Notes: a model not told the origin generated them from the letters alone. Shown: positions 13,163-26,079, counted from the stretch's first letter. The stretch: 64,000 nucleotides of DNA from Enoplolaimus lenunculus (GCA_030248215.1 JASANG010003119.1:62001-126000), one strand, 5' to 3'. Made by a program: numbers and translations.

Positions 13163-14683
13163 TAATTTTGACACAGAAACCCTGTATGGCCCGGCGCATG
13201 TTTTCGCTGTGTGAGAATCTGTATGATAAACGAGCGCCACTAGTGGCGGATCCAAAAATTTGTGAAATAGGGTAATCGTGTGATATACTTTCGTGATAAA
13301 TATTCGAAATCAAAGCGAACGCGACACAAAACGCAATATTACGACTAAATCTGAACACAAAGTTTTGGTTTTGATCCGTGTTCGAGAGCGTTGGCTAGCG
13401 TGGCCGCGGCCATGGATCCGTCAGCAATTTTGAGCCTAAACAGTTGTAGCACAATGAACTGCTAAACAGTCGGTGCGTCTGACGAAAACCAAATAGGCAA
13501 TTTTTAAATTTGTTCACTTAAAGCTGTTAGCTGAGTTTTAAACTGGCCCGGGTTGTGCACACACGTCGCCCGTCGTCAATACCGTTTGTATGCACCATCC
13601 TCCTGGTCGGCAGCGTCACAACTAAACTGCATCAATTTTGGTATTATTGCTTTCAGTATTAGACGAATGATGAAATCGAGACAAAGTTTCGTTTAAGCTT
13701 TCTTTCAACTGGACGCGTTGAGGTGGCTTTAGGGCAAAGGCGGATTCAGTGAAACACCTCTGAGAGGCGGTTCACAGGTTCGGATATAAGGAACCAAAAC
13801 GACCCTTTGAAATATACGCTAGAGCGACGCTGTGCGGGGGCAAACCATTTTTACATGTTTTATATGGCAGAATTACTTTTGCTTAATACAAAGAGCGTTG
13901 TGCTTCAACTGCACGCAATGAAACGATGTGGATCCGCCTATGAAGGGTTTTCAATTGTGAAAATTTTGGGTTTATTACAAATGCGCAATGGAGATTCATT
14001 CCAGGGGATACGGTATGCGAACATCCACCGACCTGTAACATGGGTTCCCCTAGTAAAGGCGACATCGTTTTAGCGTTTTAGCTGAAAGTAAATGCACCTT
14101 AAAATTGGTTTTTGTTCATACCAGATGTCGAACATTAAACGGGAAATTTATACCAAAGCCTAAACCTAAAAGTGAAACAAGAAATTTAAAAAAATTTGAA
14201 CTGAAGGTGTTAAATTTTTTAAGATCGCTTGGTAAATCGAATTCGCTGTATGCCCTCAGGTGCCCGGCTGCCATTTGCGTAAGACGGGGCAACAGTTCGA
14301 CTTGAGCTGTATGCTTAATTGTTTAGGATAATATCCAATAATTGTACATTAAATTACGCTTATGTATTGTACTTTATATGGTTTTTAAGTAACGAAATCT
14401 CGCCTCTGTAGATGTTTTCAATTTTATTTTCATCATTCACAAACCGTTTGGCAAATACATATTTTTGTACAATATCGACATTCAACTGTGTAAACGTACA
14501 ACTCATGAACAAAACAATAGTTCGGGAAGATTCTAACGAATCTGATTTTAAAAAACCACTGTACCATGCCTTTAAAATTGAATCTTTCCGAAAACGGTTT
14601 CATTTAAATGTACCCTTTGAATGTTCGCCGATTCAATTAAAGTAGGATTAACATTTAAGTTTCATTCAATTTGCTATTTTCAC

Positions 14684-14872
14684 GTTGGCTAAGCCACACT
14701 TAATATGATTACGATTGGTTTCTTTTTATTCCGCTGAGAATATTTCATGAGATTCGTTTTCCAACATTCATTAATATGATCGTCCAAGTTATACTGCCCT
14801 CGCAAATGTAAAAAAATTGCCATGATATTGTTGGAAAGTAGCAGTAAAACTACGGAAATTTCTTGAACCAAG
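14684..14872 (-). CDS. Possible exon, unrecognised protein
   Basis: A minus-strand frame ending at TAG reads like protein: a hydrophobic stretch (VVLLLLSNNIMAIFLHL) followed by a polar segment with DDHINECWKTNLMKYSQRN and a basic KKKP. The upstream ACTTGGTTCAAG could be a weak acceptor. No partner exon was found and I know no matching family. It could be a decayed gene or chance. Confidence 0.2.
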
Positions 14873-15179
14873 TAATTGTTTTCACACTATTTAGCTAGTA
14901 TGTTATTTGCAGACTGTACTTATATAATATGTTCGAAAATGGCAAGGGTATTTTGACATTGTTTTTCTTGCGCCAAAATTACAATTTATCGAAAAATTTG
15001 AATTTCACGGTTAACTTTGAATCTTCCGACTAAAAGTTAAATGTTCGGCCAAAAAATGAATTTTCCCGCCAAAATTTTAGTTTGCCCGTCAAAATTTGAA
15101 TTTTCACGCCAACATTTGAATTTCTCATCATAATGTAAATTTCCAGGCAAAGCATACTTATGTTTCGAAAGTACATTCC

Positions 15180-15400
15180 TAAGTATAACCTTGCATTATC
15201 GCTCAAGCGTTTGACACGAGACAAATAAACGTTTAATTCATCGTATAATTGCAATACCGGATATATATCAGCAACGAAGGGCGGCACGGAACGTGGGTTA
15301 AAAATAAACAACAATCCGTAACCGAATAACCGTGGGTACCGTATGGAGAGGCCAAATAAAAATCAATTTCCCTCCTCTTATCCCGGTCCCTACAGTAACA
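15180..15400 (-). repeat. Family F element, partial, reversed
   Basis: Reverse complement of the internal part and one end of the 17065-17506 element, ending CCCTCCTCTTATCCCGGTCCC then CTACAGTA. The other terminus is absent. Confidence 0.65.
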
Positions 15401-16763
15401 GATGTTCTTAGTATATTTCATGCGGAAAACGGTTCTTCAGTGAAAAACCACCCAACGTACTTAATTATTCGTTTTCGTGATAGGCTATTTTTTCAGTCAG
15501 AGCTGGACCTAAAATCGTCACGGTCATAACAAGATGTCAACTTTCAGCCAATGGATATAGCTAAAAAATGTACGTTTATACTAAATATAAAACTTTTGAG
15601 AATATTTATATAAAACGCGCTCAGAGAGAGAGCGAGTCGTATAACACTAATACATTTTTAGCGGTACAATTTTCATATTATTCGTCAGTCTTTAACTCAA
15701 TTTTGAGGTCAGTTATTGGTTGAGCTTAAAGTTACGCCCTGTATTGAACCCCCGGGGGTACTCGCGTGCATCTTAGATGCTTTGTTATTTTGTTTAATTA
15801 TTGAAATCATATATAGAAAAAACTAAAATTTTTAAAAAGAAATAATTAGTTACTGTTAATATTCTACCATAAAATCTACGTGGACTTTCAACTATTTTGA
15901 AATTTTATTGGCGTAGCGACCTCTTACGGTTTGTTCGGTATCGTTAATACATGGGAAAGCACTAGTTGATTTACTTGCGGTTTATGCTCGAAACTCGACT
16001 TCGTTGTGTGGCGATAAAACGGATTTTGAAGCTTTTAGTCGCCATCTTCACTTGTATAAAACGAGCGTTGGGCTTAAATTGTGTAACAGAATATAAAATT
16101 TAAAACGATAAATCTAATCAAGTGTTTTTTCGTTGTTCAGATATGGCTTTACTTATGCAATTGGTCGTAAAATGCGCACCAGACGAACAGTTTTTTCCTG
16201 AGTTTAGCCAGCATACCATAATAGAATATAGAATTTTTCCCTGGTTTGTCTTGGTTTTTGCGGCTCTTAGGTTTTGCAAATTTGAAATTCTCATAATATT
16301 TAAGTAGAGCGTTACCTTATTGGTGCAGAAATTCCATTTTAGGAACGTATCTATAGAATTAAAAGGTGCTACACGCCAAATCCACGCATTTTGGTATAAC
16401 TTCTAATTGACATTAGCGTTCACACTGAGTAGACGGTTTATAATATACCGCAGAGTGCGCAATTTAGTGTTTTCTAAGAATTGAGTTGGTTTGCAAATAG
16501 AACTCAGAACGCGGACAATTTTTGTCGTTTTGATTACATTATTTAATTATTACAAACAGCATTGCGTTCTTAGACTGTTTCAGGCGCTTGTAATTCAAAG
16601 TCAATGCAACTGTTTTGAAAATTTTACAGCTAATGTATTGTTGCTCGAATCGACAACGTAGTATAACGTCTAATTCTGACAAGACCGCTTAGTTCAATCT
16701 GTATATCATTTGCAGATCATAATAGGAACACTGTTTGCGTATACTAGTACACTTTCCCTACAA

Positions 16764-17015
16764 CACTGTAAATTCCAATGGGTTGATTAATCAATTCAGC
16801 TTGCGAGTTAGTTATTTCTGAAATAATATCAGTACACATTAACTCAATCTCAGTTGAGTTGATTCTCACTCTGAGTTGCGTTGACTCTATGTTAGTTGAT
16901 TAAGTATCTCAGAATGAATTGAATCAACTCAAAATTCTGAGTTCTGATAGTCCTAATTCAGACTGAGTGAATCAACTCATTCTGAGTTAAAATCAACTCA
17001 CTGAAATTTACAGTG
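16764..17015. mobile_element. Family H MITE, near-palindromic
   Basis: Terminal inverted repeats CACTGTAAATT...GGGTTGATT and AATCAACTCACTGAAATTT...CAGTG. The inside is a dense set of ACTCAGAATGAGTTGATT-type repeats in both orientations, so a single strand could fold along most of its length. No coding capacity. Confidence 0.75.
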
Positions 17016-17064
17016 AATAGTATCTTGTAACCACAACCTGTTGACCCCAAATAAAAAATTTCGG

Positions 17065-17506
17065 TACTATAGTGACCCGAATGAGGGGGCTGATATTTAT
17101 TTGACCTGTCGAGAGGGTACCCCCGTTATTCGGTCATGGACTTTTATTTATTTTTAACCAACCATCCGCCGCCCTTCGTTACTGATATATATTCGGTATT
17201 ACAGTGATCCGTTGAATTAAATGTTTATTTGTCTTGTATCAAAAATTTGAGCGATAATGTAAGGTTATACTTTGGAATGTTACTTTCAAAACTTAAAAAT
17301 ACTTTAAAGTATCGAACTCAACTTTATTTGGTCCTGGAGTCATTTATGCAGCACAATTAGAAATAATTGACATATATGAACTCTAATTAGGGTTTAGGGA
17401 CTCTATCCGCTTACGGACTCTTATCAGGAATACGGACTCGTATTGATTTGGACACAAAAAATGTGGACCCCCTTTATTACACCCTCTTATTCGGGTCACT
17501 ACAGTA
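17065..17506. mobile_element. Family F element, both ends present (TA target site)
   Basis: A 442-bp element with inverted ends TACTATAGTGACCCGAA and TTCGGGTCACTACAGTA, 14 of 15 outer bases matching. Ends lying on TA suggest a Tc1/mariner-type TA duplication. The 117-codon minus-strand frame within it shows no transposase features, so this is a non-autonomous element. Partial copies occur at 2246, 15180, 30662 and 52359. Confidence 0.8.
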
Positions 17507-18469
17507 AAGTGATCAAGACCACAATTGCTTGTTTCTACTTTTATTTGGTTCTGCCGTAGTAGAAAACATGCATCGCAAAACTTGATGCAAATCCGTACAA
17601 TTGAAAACTTTAGTCTTTCTTCATCAAATCTAAACCGGTGTGACGAATAGGCAAAGTTTTCGGCAAGAACTTTCCAAATAACAACGCTTTCAGTTGTTGG
17701 TTCCGGTTTGAACCGCCCCACGCAGCTGTGCCACACAACTTGGCGTGGTTTAAAATTAGTTTAAATTGTACCAAGGCAGAAGCTATTTTTGGTTAAATTT
17801 TCGTCTTTTTAGTATTGCTTTTACTTTTGGTTCTAGTATGACAGCCAATAATATTCTCAGTGTTTTTTCAGTTGTTTACCAGCGCAGACTTGATTCTGTC
17901 GCTATAAATGTTGTTTTGGATCATTTGATTGCGAGTTACAGAATTAAAAATCTTTAACTTAATAGTACAATTTGACAAAATCGCCAAACACATTGATTGC
18001 ATGTTTAGATGCAAGCAACACAATAAATATTTTCATAAGCATTACAAACTGTATATAAGCCATACATTAATAGAGATGTTGACGTTATTAAAACATTCTA
18101 GTAATTTTTAAGCCAACTCAGAATAAATTTGGACACTGTCAACGAGATGTGACCATTTGATTGGTCAAATCTATCTGTAGTCCGAGTTTCAGCGATTGAT
18201 CAGGTATAACATCTCATGGTGATACACAGACTCGCAATTGCAGGTTTATGTAGTTTAAGCTTTGTCAACCAGTTTTGTTTACATATTTAGTTCTTTTTAT
18301 TTGAATTAATAAATTTAAGGAATACAATCATTTTCTTCAATTCAAATTGTAAATACAAGACTCGCAGCAGCGGCCATTCGCTTGTTTGAAAACCTATTAT
18401 TAACCGATGAAGTAGGTATCAGTACTAACAAGAGTGCATGATACTATATATAAATCGCCAATCTTTGTT

Positions 18470-18646
18470 TTAGGGGCGTAATAGTAAATTAAGCGTATTC
18501 CTAAGCCTTAGCCTAACCCTAAGCGTTGTAAAAGTGTGTTCCTAAGCCTAAGTCTAAACCTTAGCAAAGAAATATAATCTAGAATCTAAACCTACTGTTT
18601 TACAGACACACCAGAAACCTGGGCGCCCCTAAAAGTAACATGGGCC
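18470..18646 (+). mobile_element. Family B MITE with TTAGGC core, left end trimmed
   Basis: The right end CCTAAAAGTAACATGGGCC is intact; the left end begins inside the repeat at TAGGGGCGTAAT. The core has CCTAAG hexamers and the TCTAGAATCTAAACCTAC landmark. Confidence 0.8.
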
Positions 18647-18937
18647 GATAAAAGTATGCAACTGGATACATTCTGTGCAGAAAAGAATCTAGACATCATG
18701 CGTTGCACTGGAGGTAGCAATTTACAGAGGGCATGAAATGTCACATGTTGTTGTACTGATATATGCTTCGCGTAGAATTCTAACAAAATATAACGAATGC
18801 TGGCTGTCAGTTTACACGGCTAGCCAGTTTGAGATCGATTCCCCTAAGTGTGGGCAGTAGGTCCAAAACGCAATGAGCGGTGGTACATTTTGTGTCATGC
18901 AAAGATATATGAAGATTCGCCGTAGGTGCTGCCTGAG

Positions 18938-19172
18938 GCGGATCCGAAAATTTTTGCCGGGGGGCGGACTGGCAAATGTTATGAAACGCAAAATTTGTAA
19001 GGTAGAGGAGACCTGATTATTTTATCGCAAAAAATTCTGCGGAAAAAATTGTTTTTTACCAAAATTTTTTTGAGAGGAAAATTGTAAGGTAGGGTGGAAC
19101 CTTGCCAGTTTAACGCATAAAAATTTCTGACGGAAAGCATACGCCCCCCGCCATCCCCTTCTGGCTTCGCTA
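18938..19172. mobile_element. Family E repeat (GCGGATCC ends)
   Basis: It starts GCGGATCCGAAAATTTTTG and carries internal AATTGTAAGGTAG and TTTTATCGCAAAAAATTC signatures shared with copies at 29695 and 53050. The right end is G/C-rich. Non-coding. Confidence 0.65.
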
Positions 19173-20788
19173 GTTGGTGCTGCGCATTTCTGTGCCCGGC
19201 TACAAATACTACGTATATGTTTGTGCCGCTTTTGTATTTGACGCAAGATTTTTCAGTTTAAAACATAGTCATCATTAGTTTGAGTTTAATCCTGTAATTT
19301 GATAATTTCTTACGCAGTGTAAAACGATCCTTGACAACATAAACATACAATCTTTGCACTGACTTACTTACCGTACGAGAACTTTGTTCTAAAATTCTTT
19401 CTTTTTCATAATGGACAAATTTTTTAAAAGAAAATTATATTAATTACAACATTTCAAACTTAGGCTTACAATATATCGATTTATCATTTAAATTTTACTC
19501 TCTAAACACTAAAACATCAATGGCTGAACGGACTAAACTAAACTACCAAAGTAAGTTTAACTTAGGGTTAACATATTTTTCAGTTTAACACGAGTTTAAG
19601 TTAGCTTATTTTTGATTTAAGTAACAAGTGCAGACCAGATATTATGTGTTTGTAAGATTTCAATACGTTTAACTTAAACTAAAAATATGTAACATTTTCA
19701 ATGGATTTAAGCGCAAATTAGCGGTTAGTGCAGTTAATCTAAAAACTTAATGCTGCTGAATTAGCTTATACGCTTAAGTCATGTTAGTTTGAGCTTTTAG
19801 AGAATAGCGTCAAGTTCTGAACCTCAGGCTAATTTTACATAAATCTAAGTTATGCCAAAGTTGAAACATTTCGAACACTGTAAGGTAAAGTGTACATGAG
19901 CCGGAAAAAACGACAGTGTTATTTGGCACTTTTCAGGTCAGTTGTTTGGCTCAAAATGTCAAGCTATCAAACCACTCCTTCACGATTCCATGCCTTGTGT
20001 CAACATCACTTGAGATGATAGTAGTTAACTGTTAAGAGTAGTACACTAATTGAAACGTGATACTTTTGTGTGTAACAGTTTGTTTCACAACTTTAAAAAC
20101 CAAACGCACGAAATATCAAAAGTTACCCGCATCCAAAATGCATCCATTTTTCTCGTCTTTCACGGAACAGTACAAACCTGGCCTATAAAATTTGACTCAA
20201 ACCGGTAAACTCGCGGAAATATAGCTTATTCAAAAATTTCCTGTTTAATGCTAACATTGTGTCTGTACCCGCCGATCGTGGGATACTTTTACCATGACGT
20301 ATTGATATCCCTGAAGCTCTCTGCTCTTTCTAGCAATATATTCTAGACCACATTTTAACGACGTTTTTTTCAAATTACGCTCAATATTTTTAGCTTCCAT
20401 AAATCACGAACTTTGAGACAATGTTATTTACAGATGAACGCAGCAACAATAGCTGACTGGGTATATCTTGTCTTCAAAAGCTTAGAATACTTTTAAATGT
20501 ATATGCAGTATGCCTCGGTACCCGTAGCACCAAACTTGTACTTGCACTCGTTCATTATTCACTTTGCACAGCAAGACAGCGATATTCTGGTGCCCGCACT
20601 TGCCTCACTTCGTTCATATAATTCCGTATACTTAACCCCTTCTCACATTGAGTTGCCTATAGGCAACTCGTCGCAGTGTATTTTAACGTTAAATAGTATA
20701 TATCGCACCGCGTTCAACAATTGCAACACGTATACATAGTACTAAATCACCACAAGACGTGACAGCCCCCTCGGGCTCGAGCGTCAAG

Positions 20789-20862
20789 CTCCTATAGCTG
20801 AGTGGTGATGGTATACGCCTCCCACTCCAGTCACTGGAGTTCGAATCCTCGCATAAAAGTAG
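20789..20862 (+). repeat. tRNA-Gly-like sequence, probable SINE head or tRNA pseudogene
   Basis: It contains an RNA polymerase III A box (TAGCTGAGTGG, 20795-20805) and B box (GGAGTTCGAATCC, 20836-20848) at normal tRNA spacing. The ACGCCTCCCAC segment matches the anticodon-arm sequence of tRNA-Gly(CCC). The acceptor and anticodon stems do not pair, so it is not a working tRNA. The 3' flank shows no clear SINE tail. Confidence 0.6.
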
Positions 20863-21425
20863 GTCTCATGGAAAATAGAAAATATTCATGTGAGAAAGGG
20901 TTAAAGAACGCAAAATCGTACAACTATTACATGTATTTACAAATCATAGAACAAAGTTTTCAACCAAGGCACCAGTTTACGTCAGTATTGAAGTATCTAA
21001 GACCAGGCTTAAATGTTTACAAAGTGCTTTAAAACGCTGCGATTCGTGAAATAACGCCATATGGGAGTTAATTATTAGTTCGCCATTTTTATCAAATTAT
21101 TTTCTTTTTCTCTTGAAGAAATTATGCTTTACAGTGTGTGATAAACGTATTTTGCGAATTATAATCAAACTGTGATTCAGAATGATTTGAGCGTCAAGGT
21201 AGTGTTGTCATTTGAATTGAATATAAGTGTCTAGACTGCTTTCACTTTCATTGGGAAGCCATGAGGTCCAGTTTAATTGCAACAGTTGTCTATTAATATG
21301 TTCTTAATCCCAAAACATCTTATGTTGTATTGCAGCAATTTACAGTAATCCGTTATAGGTTTTATTAAATGCATTTGGAGCAGTTTTACGAACAAATAGT
21401 GAAATTTCGCCGGCTGCAACTTGTA

Positions 21426-21589
21426 CGCGGGCCGTAGTTAGAGAAGGCCAGGTGGGATTCAGCTGCCCTCCTGAAAAAATTCCCTCCTGGAAATGATTCA
21501 ACTTTACTTTTAAGTCATCTAAAACCCTTGTATACGCACCTCCTGAAACATTTTTAGCCCCTCAGCATGCCGAGCTGACCAGTGGCCTG
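21426..21589. mobile_element. Family D MITE, diverged
   Basis: Begins CGGGCCGTAGTTAGAG and ends GAGCTGACCAGTGGCCTG. The centre has the family's CCTTGTATACGC and TTTTTAGCCCCT words. Confidence 0.65.
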
Positions 21590-21590
21590 T

Positions 21591-21917
21591 TTATACCTTC
21601 GACTTCACTGGTATAGCAGTCCATTTAACCGTAAGGGTGGTGCTATCTTTCTTCGAAGCTTTAATGTCATTTGGCGTGTCGGCTGTCGGCCCTCTGCCAT
21701 TTTCCGTCGTCGTCCGACGCGTAACTTGCTTCACGGCATCTCCCAACAAATAATATGTACAATTAAACGCGAAAAGTAATAGCGTCTGTTTGTTGAAGTC
21801 GTAAATATGAGAGTGCCACTTTGTCCTATAATGCTTATGTATTTCTTCGTTATTTTCGCAAGCATTAGCCGAATTTAACACAATAATATTTATCTTGGTG
21901 ACAGATCTAGCAATCAA
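21591..21917 (-). other. Unidentified 108-codon open frame
   Basis: Minus-strand frame with protein-like composition (TTTENGRGPTADTPND, then KASKKDSTTLTVKWTAIP). No family was recognised, there are no clear splice sites, and it abuts a family D MITE. It may be part of a dispersed repeat or a decayed gene. Confidence 0.2.
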
Positions 21918-22396
21918 GTAAAACCCGAAATTATTAAAATCGTCGTGTTTTCACGTTTTGTAATTCTGTTTCTAACCAAATTTCTGTATCTGATTGGCTG
22001 CAACATAGTACGGTATCAACGGCAGTATGCGCAGCAGTTGATGCAAACACGAGGCTTGGGTGTATACGCTGAGGCTCCATATATATGGAAGAAACTCGTA
22101 AGCGAAGCGACCGAGAAGTCATGTTAAGGTTGTGTACACTTTGTAAAATGTAATGACCGTACTTTTTTCGATAAAATTTTAAAATTGTGTCATGCTAAAT
22201 GTTCCGAATTCAAAAATGGGCGGGTCGGTCTCCAGTACCGTAGGTTCAGGCAGCTACGCCACTGATGAACCATCATCATTCCAAACAGTCATTGTAAATA
22301 TTAGTGGTGCTGAATGTATAGATTGTTACATATGTTTAGCTTATCGTGAAAAAATAAATAAATCGTGAATGAACCTTGGCTCAAAACTCATCTTCA

Positions 22397-22563
22397 CAGG
22401 CCCGTAGGCATAGGGGGGCAGGGCGGCCCAGCCCCCCGCCCTGGAAAATTTTTTGCCCCGCTTAAAATATTTTCAACCTTGCTTGTAAGTCATTGACAAC
22501 CATTTTATGCCCCTGCTGAAAAGTATTTTGCCCTCTCCCTGGCAAAGTGAGCTGGCTATGATA
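22397..22563. mobile_element. Family D MITE
   Basis: Starts CAGGCCCGTAGGCATAGG, carries the core AACCTTGCTTGTAAGTCATT, and ends GAGCTGGCTATGA. The termini are mildly degraded. Confidence 0.7.
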
Positions 22564-24216
22564 CCTGCAGCTACATTATCGTCCAGCTTTGAGGTTTCGG
22601 TGTACTCAAAACTCAATACGTGGGTGTGTAATACTTTAAAAGTTAAAACACATTTTTACTACCATCGCTACAGCAGTGTATTGTGGACTTGTAAGTAAAA
22701 CTTTTTCTTCGACTAAACATATATTTATCATGAATATTTAATGAGTAATTTGGTCACAGAACATGATTGGTACAGTTTAAAACCACAGCCGACAATCTTT
22801 GACAATATTTTTGGCTGCCGAATCGACAACGGATGCTGGATTTTCTGTGTCGGAAAAGAGATACTATTTTTGTGGTTAAAAATTTCATATTTTACATTGC
22901 TGTTTGTTAGCATATATTTCGCTGTTGTATAATTTATTAATTGCGTCAAATGTGTAAGTTTTTTCAACTCGATTTGAATACCGTTTCTTTCTGCTATTTT
23001 AATTGGAAAACATACTGTGAACGAAAAATTAATAATTTGAATGGTAAAATTTCCCGCACGTCAAGCCTGATACAGGGTGTAATACTATTGGTTAAATCAT
23101 TTACAAATTTTCTAAAATGTCTCCATTAAGAAAACGAATTACATGTCTATTCAACTCTAAATTTTGAATTTTATTCGCTATCTACGTTTGTACTCTATTC
23201 AGCAGGTAGACAAGATCGTGGCCAAGAGTGATTTCAGGACGAAACGGTTTTGATCACCACAGTCTAACACGTTATTTTGAAACCTATGTAAAATATGCAT
23301 TTTTGTTACCTTATAAACCAAGGTGCCACAGACATTTTACAATATTAACCTTCGATTCAAATGGATAATAATTGAGCGAAGGGATTGGTACAAGCTGAGA
23401 TTACCGGGTCTGTGTTTTTGAATATGTCTAGCACCAATTACCAACTTATCAAACATAGAGTACACGTGTAGCTCCAGTGAAATGCAACAATTGTGTCAAA
23501 ATATTTAAGCTGTCCATGGGTTTGTTTGAAATTTATATTGGAGTTATCGTCAACTAGTGATACGCGCTATACACATTTGAGAATATGGGCATAAGACACA
23601 GTGTAGCACTATCGTATATATATAATGCATATATATTTTCTTTCCAAGTGCGATATTAGTGTTTTTTACGATATCATCTTTAAACCTGATAAGCATGATA
23701 ACCGTTATTTCTTAATGGTCCCGTGTGTGTTTTAGTCGAAATTGCGTTGTATGCTCGACTTTAGTCAACTTTCTTATAAATGACAAAAAGGCTTAGCGGT
23801 GTTGATATTAAATAAGCAGCGCAAACTATACCTCTGCTTCCGGCAGAAAATTAGCTTCCAGCATTCGCAACGGTAGAATCTGTGTTTCTGGATGATTTGA
23901 CAATTGTGTCGTTGAGTAAGACTTTGTTTGTAAACTTTGATGCAAATTTCGAAGTTTCAGTTGCCGCGATATTATCAAAAAACAAGCTTATGAATAAATG
24001 TTCGACATCACTTCATTGATTGATTGTTATATTGGTTAAATTTATTACAATTTTAACTATCAAGTGTTGCTTCCGCTCAGATTCGGCATATTTCACGTTA
24101 AGTTGCACCTTGGCGAATATGATAGATCTCATTTACAAATGTACTGTTGCCTCTATCTTCAGTTATTTTACACTCGTTTACGCAAAGATATGTCATTCCC
24201 GAAGTTTAAAAAGTTC

Positions 24217-24426
24217 AACCCATGTAAAGATCAGGGGCGGAACGTTTTTCTATGGGACTAGAATATAAAAAGCATAAGCTTTAGACAATTTTTTTTGCTT
24301 GGCTTAAGCTAAGGCTTAGAGGCTTAGGCTTAGGAATAAACCCATTCTTACGCTTAGTCTTAAGCTTAGGCTTAGGTTTAGGTATAAGCTTATAATACTG
24401 CTCCGCCCCTGTGGTTTACATTAGCC
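24217..24426 (-). mobile_element. Family A MITE with TTAGGC core
   Basis: Left end (AA)CCCATGTAAAGATCAGG and right end CCCCTGTGGTTTACATTAGCC. The core is TTAGGC/TTACGC hexamers, reversed relative to most copies. No intact target duplication. Confidence 0.82.
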
Positions 24427-24925
24427 AACAGATCTGTTATTGTGAACACTGCATTACCAAGTTTACAAGCGTTATGCAATTTGTTCACTTTATTAGCAAT
24501 TGCAATACTTATTTTAATGTTACACACGTAGTCAGGGTGTTCAATTGTCAGGGGTCCAGGCAACAGGGAGTAACTGTCAAGCTGAAGTTTCAAGAGTTTG
24601 AGACAATTTTACAGTTGATGTGAAAGAATAGAAACGTTGAGTTTTGTATTGGTTCAAAAAGGTGAGACGTGATTCTGGTATTAAATTTACTTGCAGCAAT
24701 CGCAAAACGATTTTTTGTTCATGGATTGGAGGAAGCTCGAACCTCGAAGACATCAGCTTGTTACACGCCTGTTTCGAGCATCTATGAACTGCTTGAAATA
24801 AGCTCTGTAGTCAAGTTTTACAAATTTTAGACAGTTTAACGCTGCCAACGTAAAATGTTTTTTACCAAACGGTTGGCCAGCTCAACCACGAAAAGTGATT
24901 TCGATTTTGTACAAGTTAATTAATT

Positions 24926-25156
24926 TGGCCAATGTAAAGAACAGGGCCGGAACAGTATTATAAACATATTCCTAAGCCTAAGCATAGCCTAAGCCTAAAC
25001 CTGAGCCTAAGCATAGCCTAAGCGTAAGAATGAGCATATTCCTACGCCTATGGCTAAACCAAAGCCTAAACTGAGCAAAAAAGTTAGTCTGAAGCTTAAG
25101 ATTGTTCTATTCTAGTCCCGCTGAAAAACGTTCAGCCCCCGATCTTTACATGCGCC
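24926..25156 (+). mobile_element. Family A MITE with TTAGGC core
   Basis: Left end GGCCAATGTAAAGAACAGG, right end CGATCTTTACATGCGCC. The CCTAAG hexamer array is interrupted by GCATAG variants. Flanks ATTAATTT/ATTTGTTT are weak traces of an 8-bp duplication. Confidence 0.85.
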
Positions 25157-25876
25157 ATTTGTTTGATCACAAATTACAAATCCCTGCAACTGATGAGAGG
25201 TGCTAAATAATTTCGAAATAACATATCAAAACCACTAGATAATAACATAGTTTGTCCGGTACTAGAAGCTCTTTTTGACTAATTTTAGATGTGATTTTTT
25301 AAAACATGATGGTTAAATAAGTTTCTGTTTTAGGGTTGTGATATAAAACATTTATTTAAAGGTAATCCAACAGGTTGGCTTCAACATCGCTTATTTTAAA
25401 TTTAATCTTCGTGTAAATTCAGCATTCGTGGACTTGTAAAGGTTGTAATCATTTTGTTTCACGCCGTACGGTAAGCATTTTAAAATTTTATCAAGCTATT
25501 TCTCAAGTATTAAAATATATTTCGGTTCAATTAACAAAATCTAGTCGTTTAGTCTTGACACACTAGCACATTGTTTAACGGAAAATTTCATGCGCATTGT
25601 GGTTTTCTGAGCAATGCATTTTAAAGCAACAGCCGCTGAAGCAAGTTTGACACATAATTGATTTGGCTCAGCCAACAAAATCTGCGGTAGAACATGGCAA
25701 ATTACATATAATTATAGTGTTTGCAGTTAAAAACATACATTTTTGAACAAAACTTTTGACTTTTCTAAAATTTCGTAGCCTACTGAACCGGGCACATATG
25801 TATAGTTGTTCGATTTCGTAAGCAACTGTGGTTTTCACGCTTCTTGTTAACCATTCGTCTGAAAGTCTGGTTGATA

Positions 25877-26079
25877 CACTGCAAAAATGGTGAGTCAAAT
25901 TGACTCCGTCCGAAATAGTCTTTACGGGACTACACAAACTAAGTCAAATTCAACTCCGTCTGAGTCAAGTTCGAGTCACTTAGTCGTACGTGTTATTCTG
26001 TCGGAGTTCACTCAGTTTGTGTAGTCCGGCCGAGCCTATTTCGGAGAGAGTGAATTTGACTCACCATTTTTCCTTCAGT
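25877..26079. mobile_element. Family H-like MITE with CACTG ends
   Basis: Inverted ends CACTGCAAAAATGGTGAGTC and GACTCACCATTTTTCC...CAGT. A second internal inverted pair surrounds ACTACACAAACT/AGTTTGTGTAGT. The whole element could fold into a long hairpin. No coding capacity. Confidence 0.75.

Larger units (their letters stand above)
11523..16763. other. Intergenic, no gene recognised with confidence
   Basis: AT-rich DNA with a trinucleotide microsatellite near 13.1 kb, a protein-like minus-strand frame near 14.7 kb and a family F fragment near 15.3 kb. The stretch at 11.90-12.04 kb shares a sequence (TACATTTTG...CATGCAAAGA) with 18.86-18.92 kb, probably a short interspersed repeat. Confidence 0.4.
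19173..24216. other. Intergenic, no gene recognised
   Basis: AT-rich DNA. 19.44-19.88 kb is rich in TTTAACTTA-type words in both orientations and may be another palindromic element. Two family D copies and one tRNA-like repeat are present. No convincing exon was seen. Confidence 0.4.

Noticed and set aside
12947-13358. Long Leu/Cys-, Gln- and Thr-rich open frames
   Set aside because: They are translations of a TTG/CTG microsatellite in different frames; there are no flanking coding signals.
19373-19440. Minus-strand frame before a GTAAG donor (FVHYEKERILEQSSRT)
   Set aside because: No acceptor AG precedes it in frame and no matching exon lies nearby.
20789-20862. Functional tRNA gene
   Set aside because: Acceptor and anticodon stems do not pair despite intact A and B boxes.
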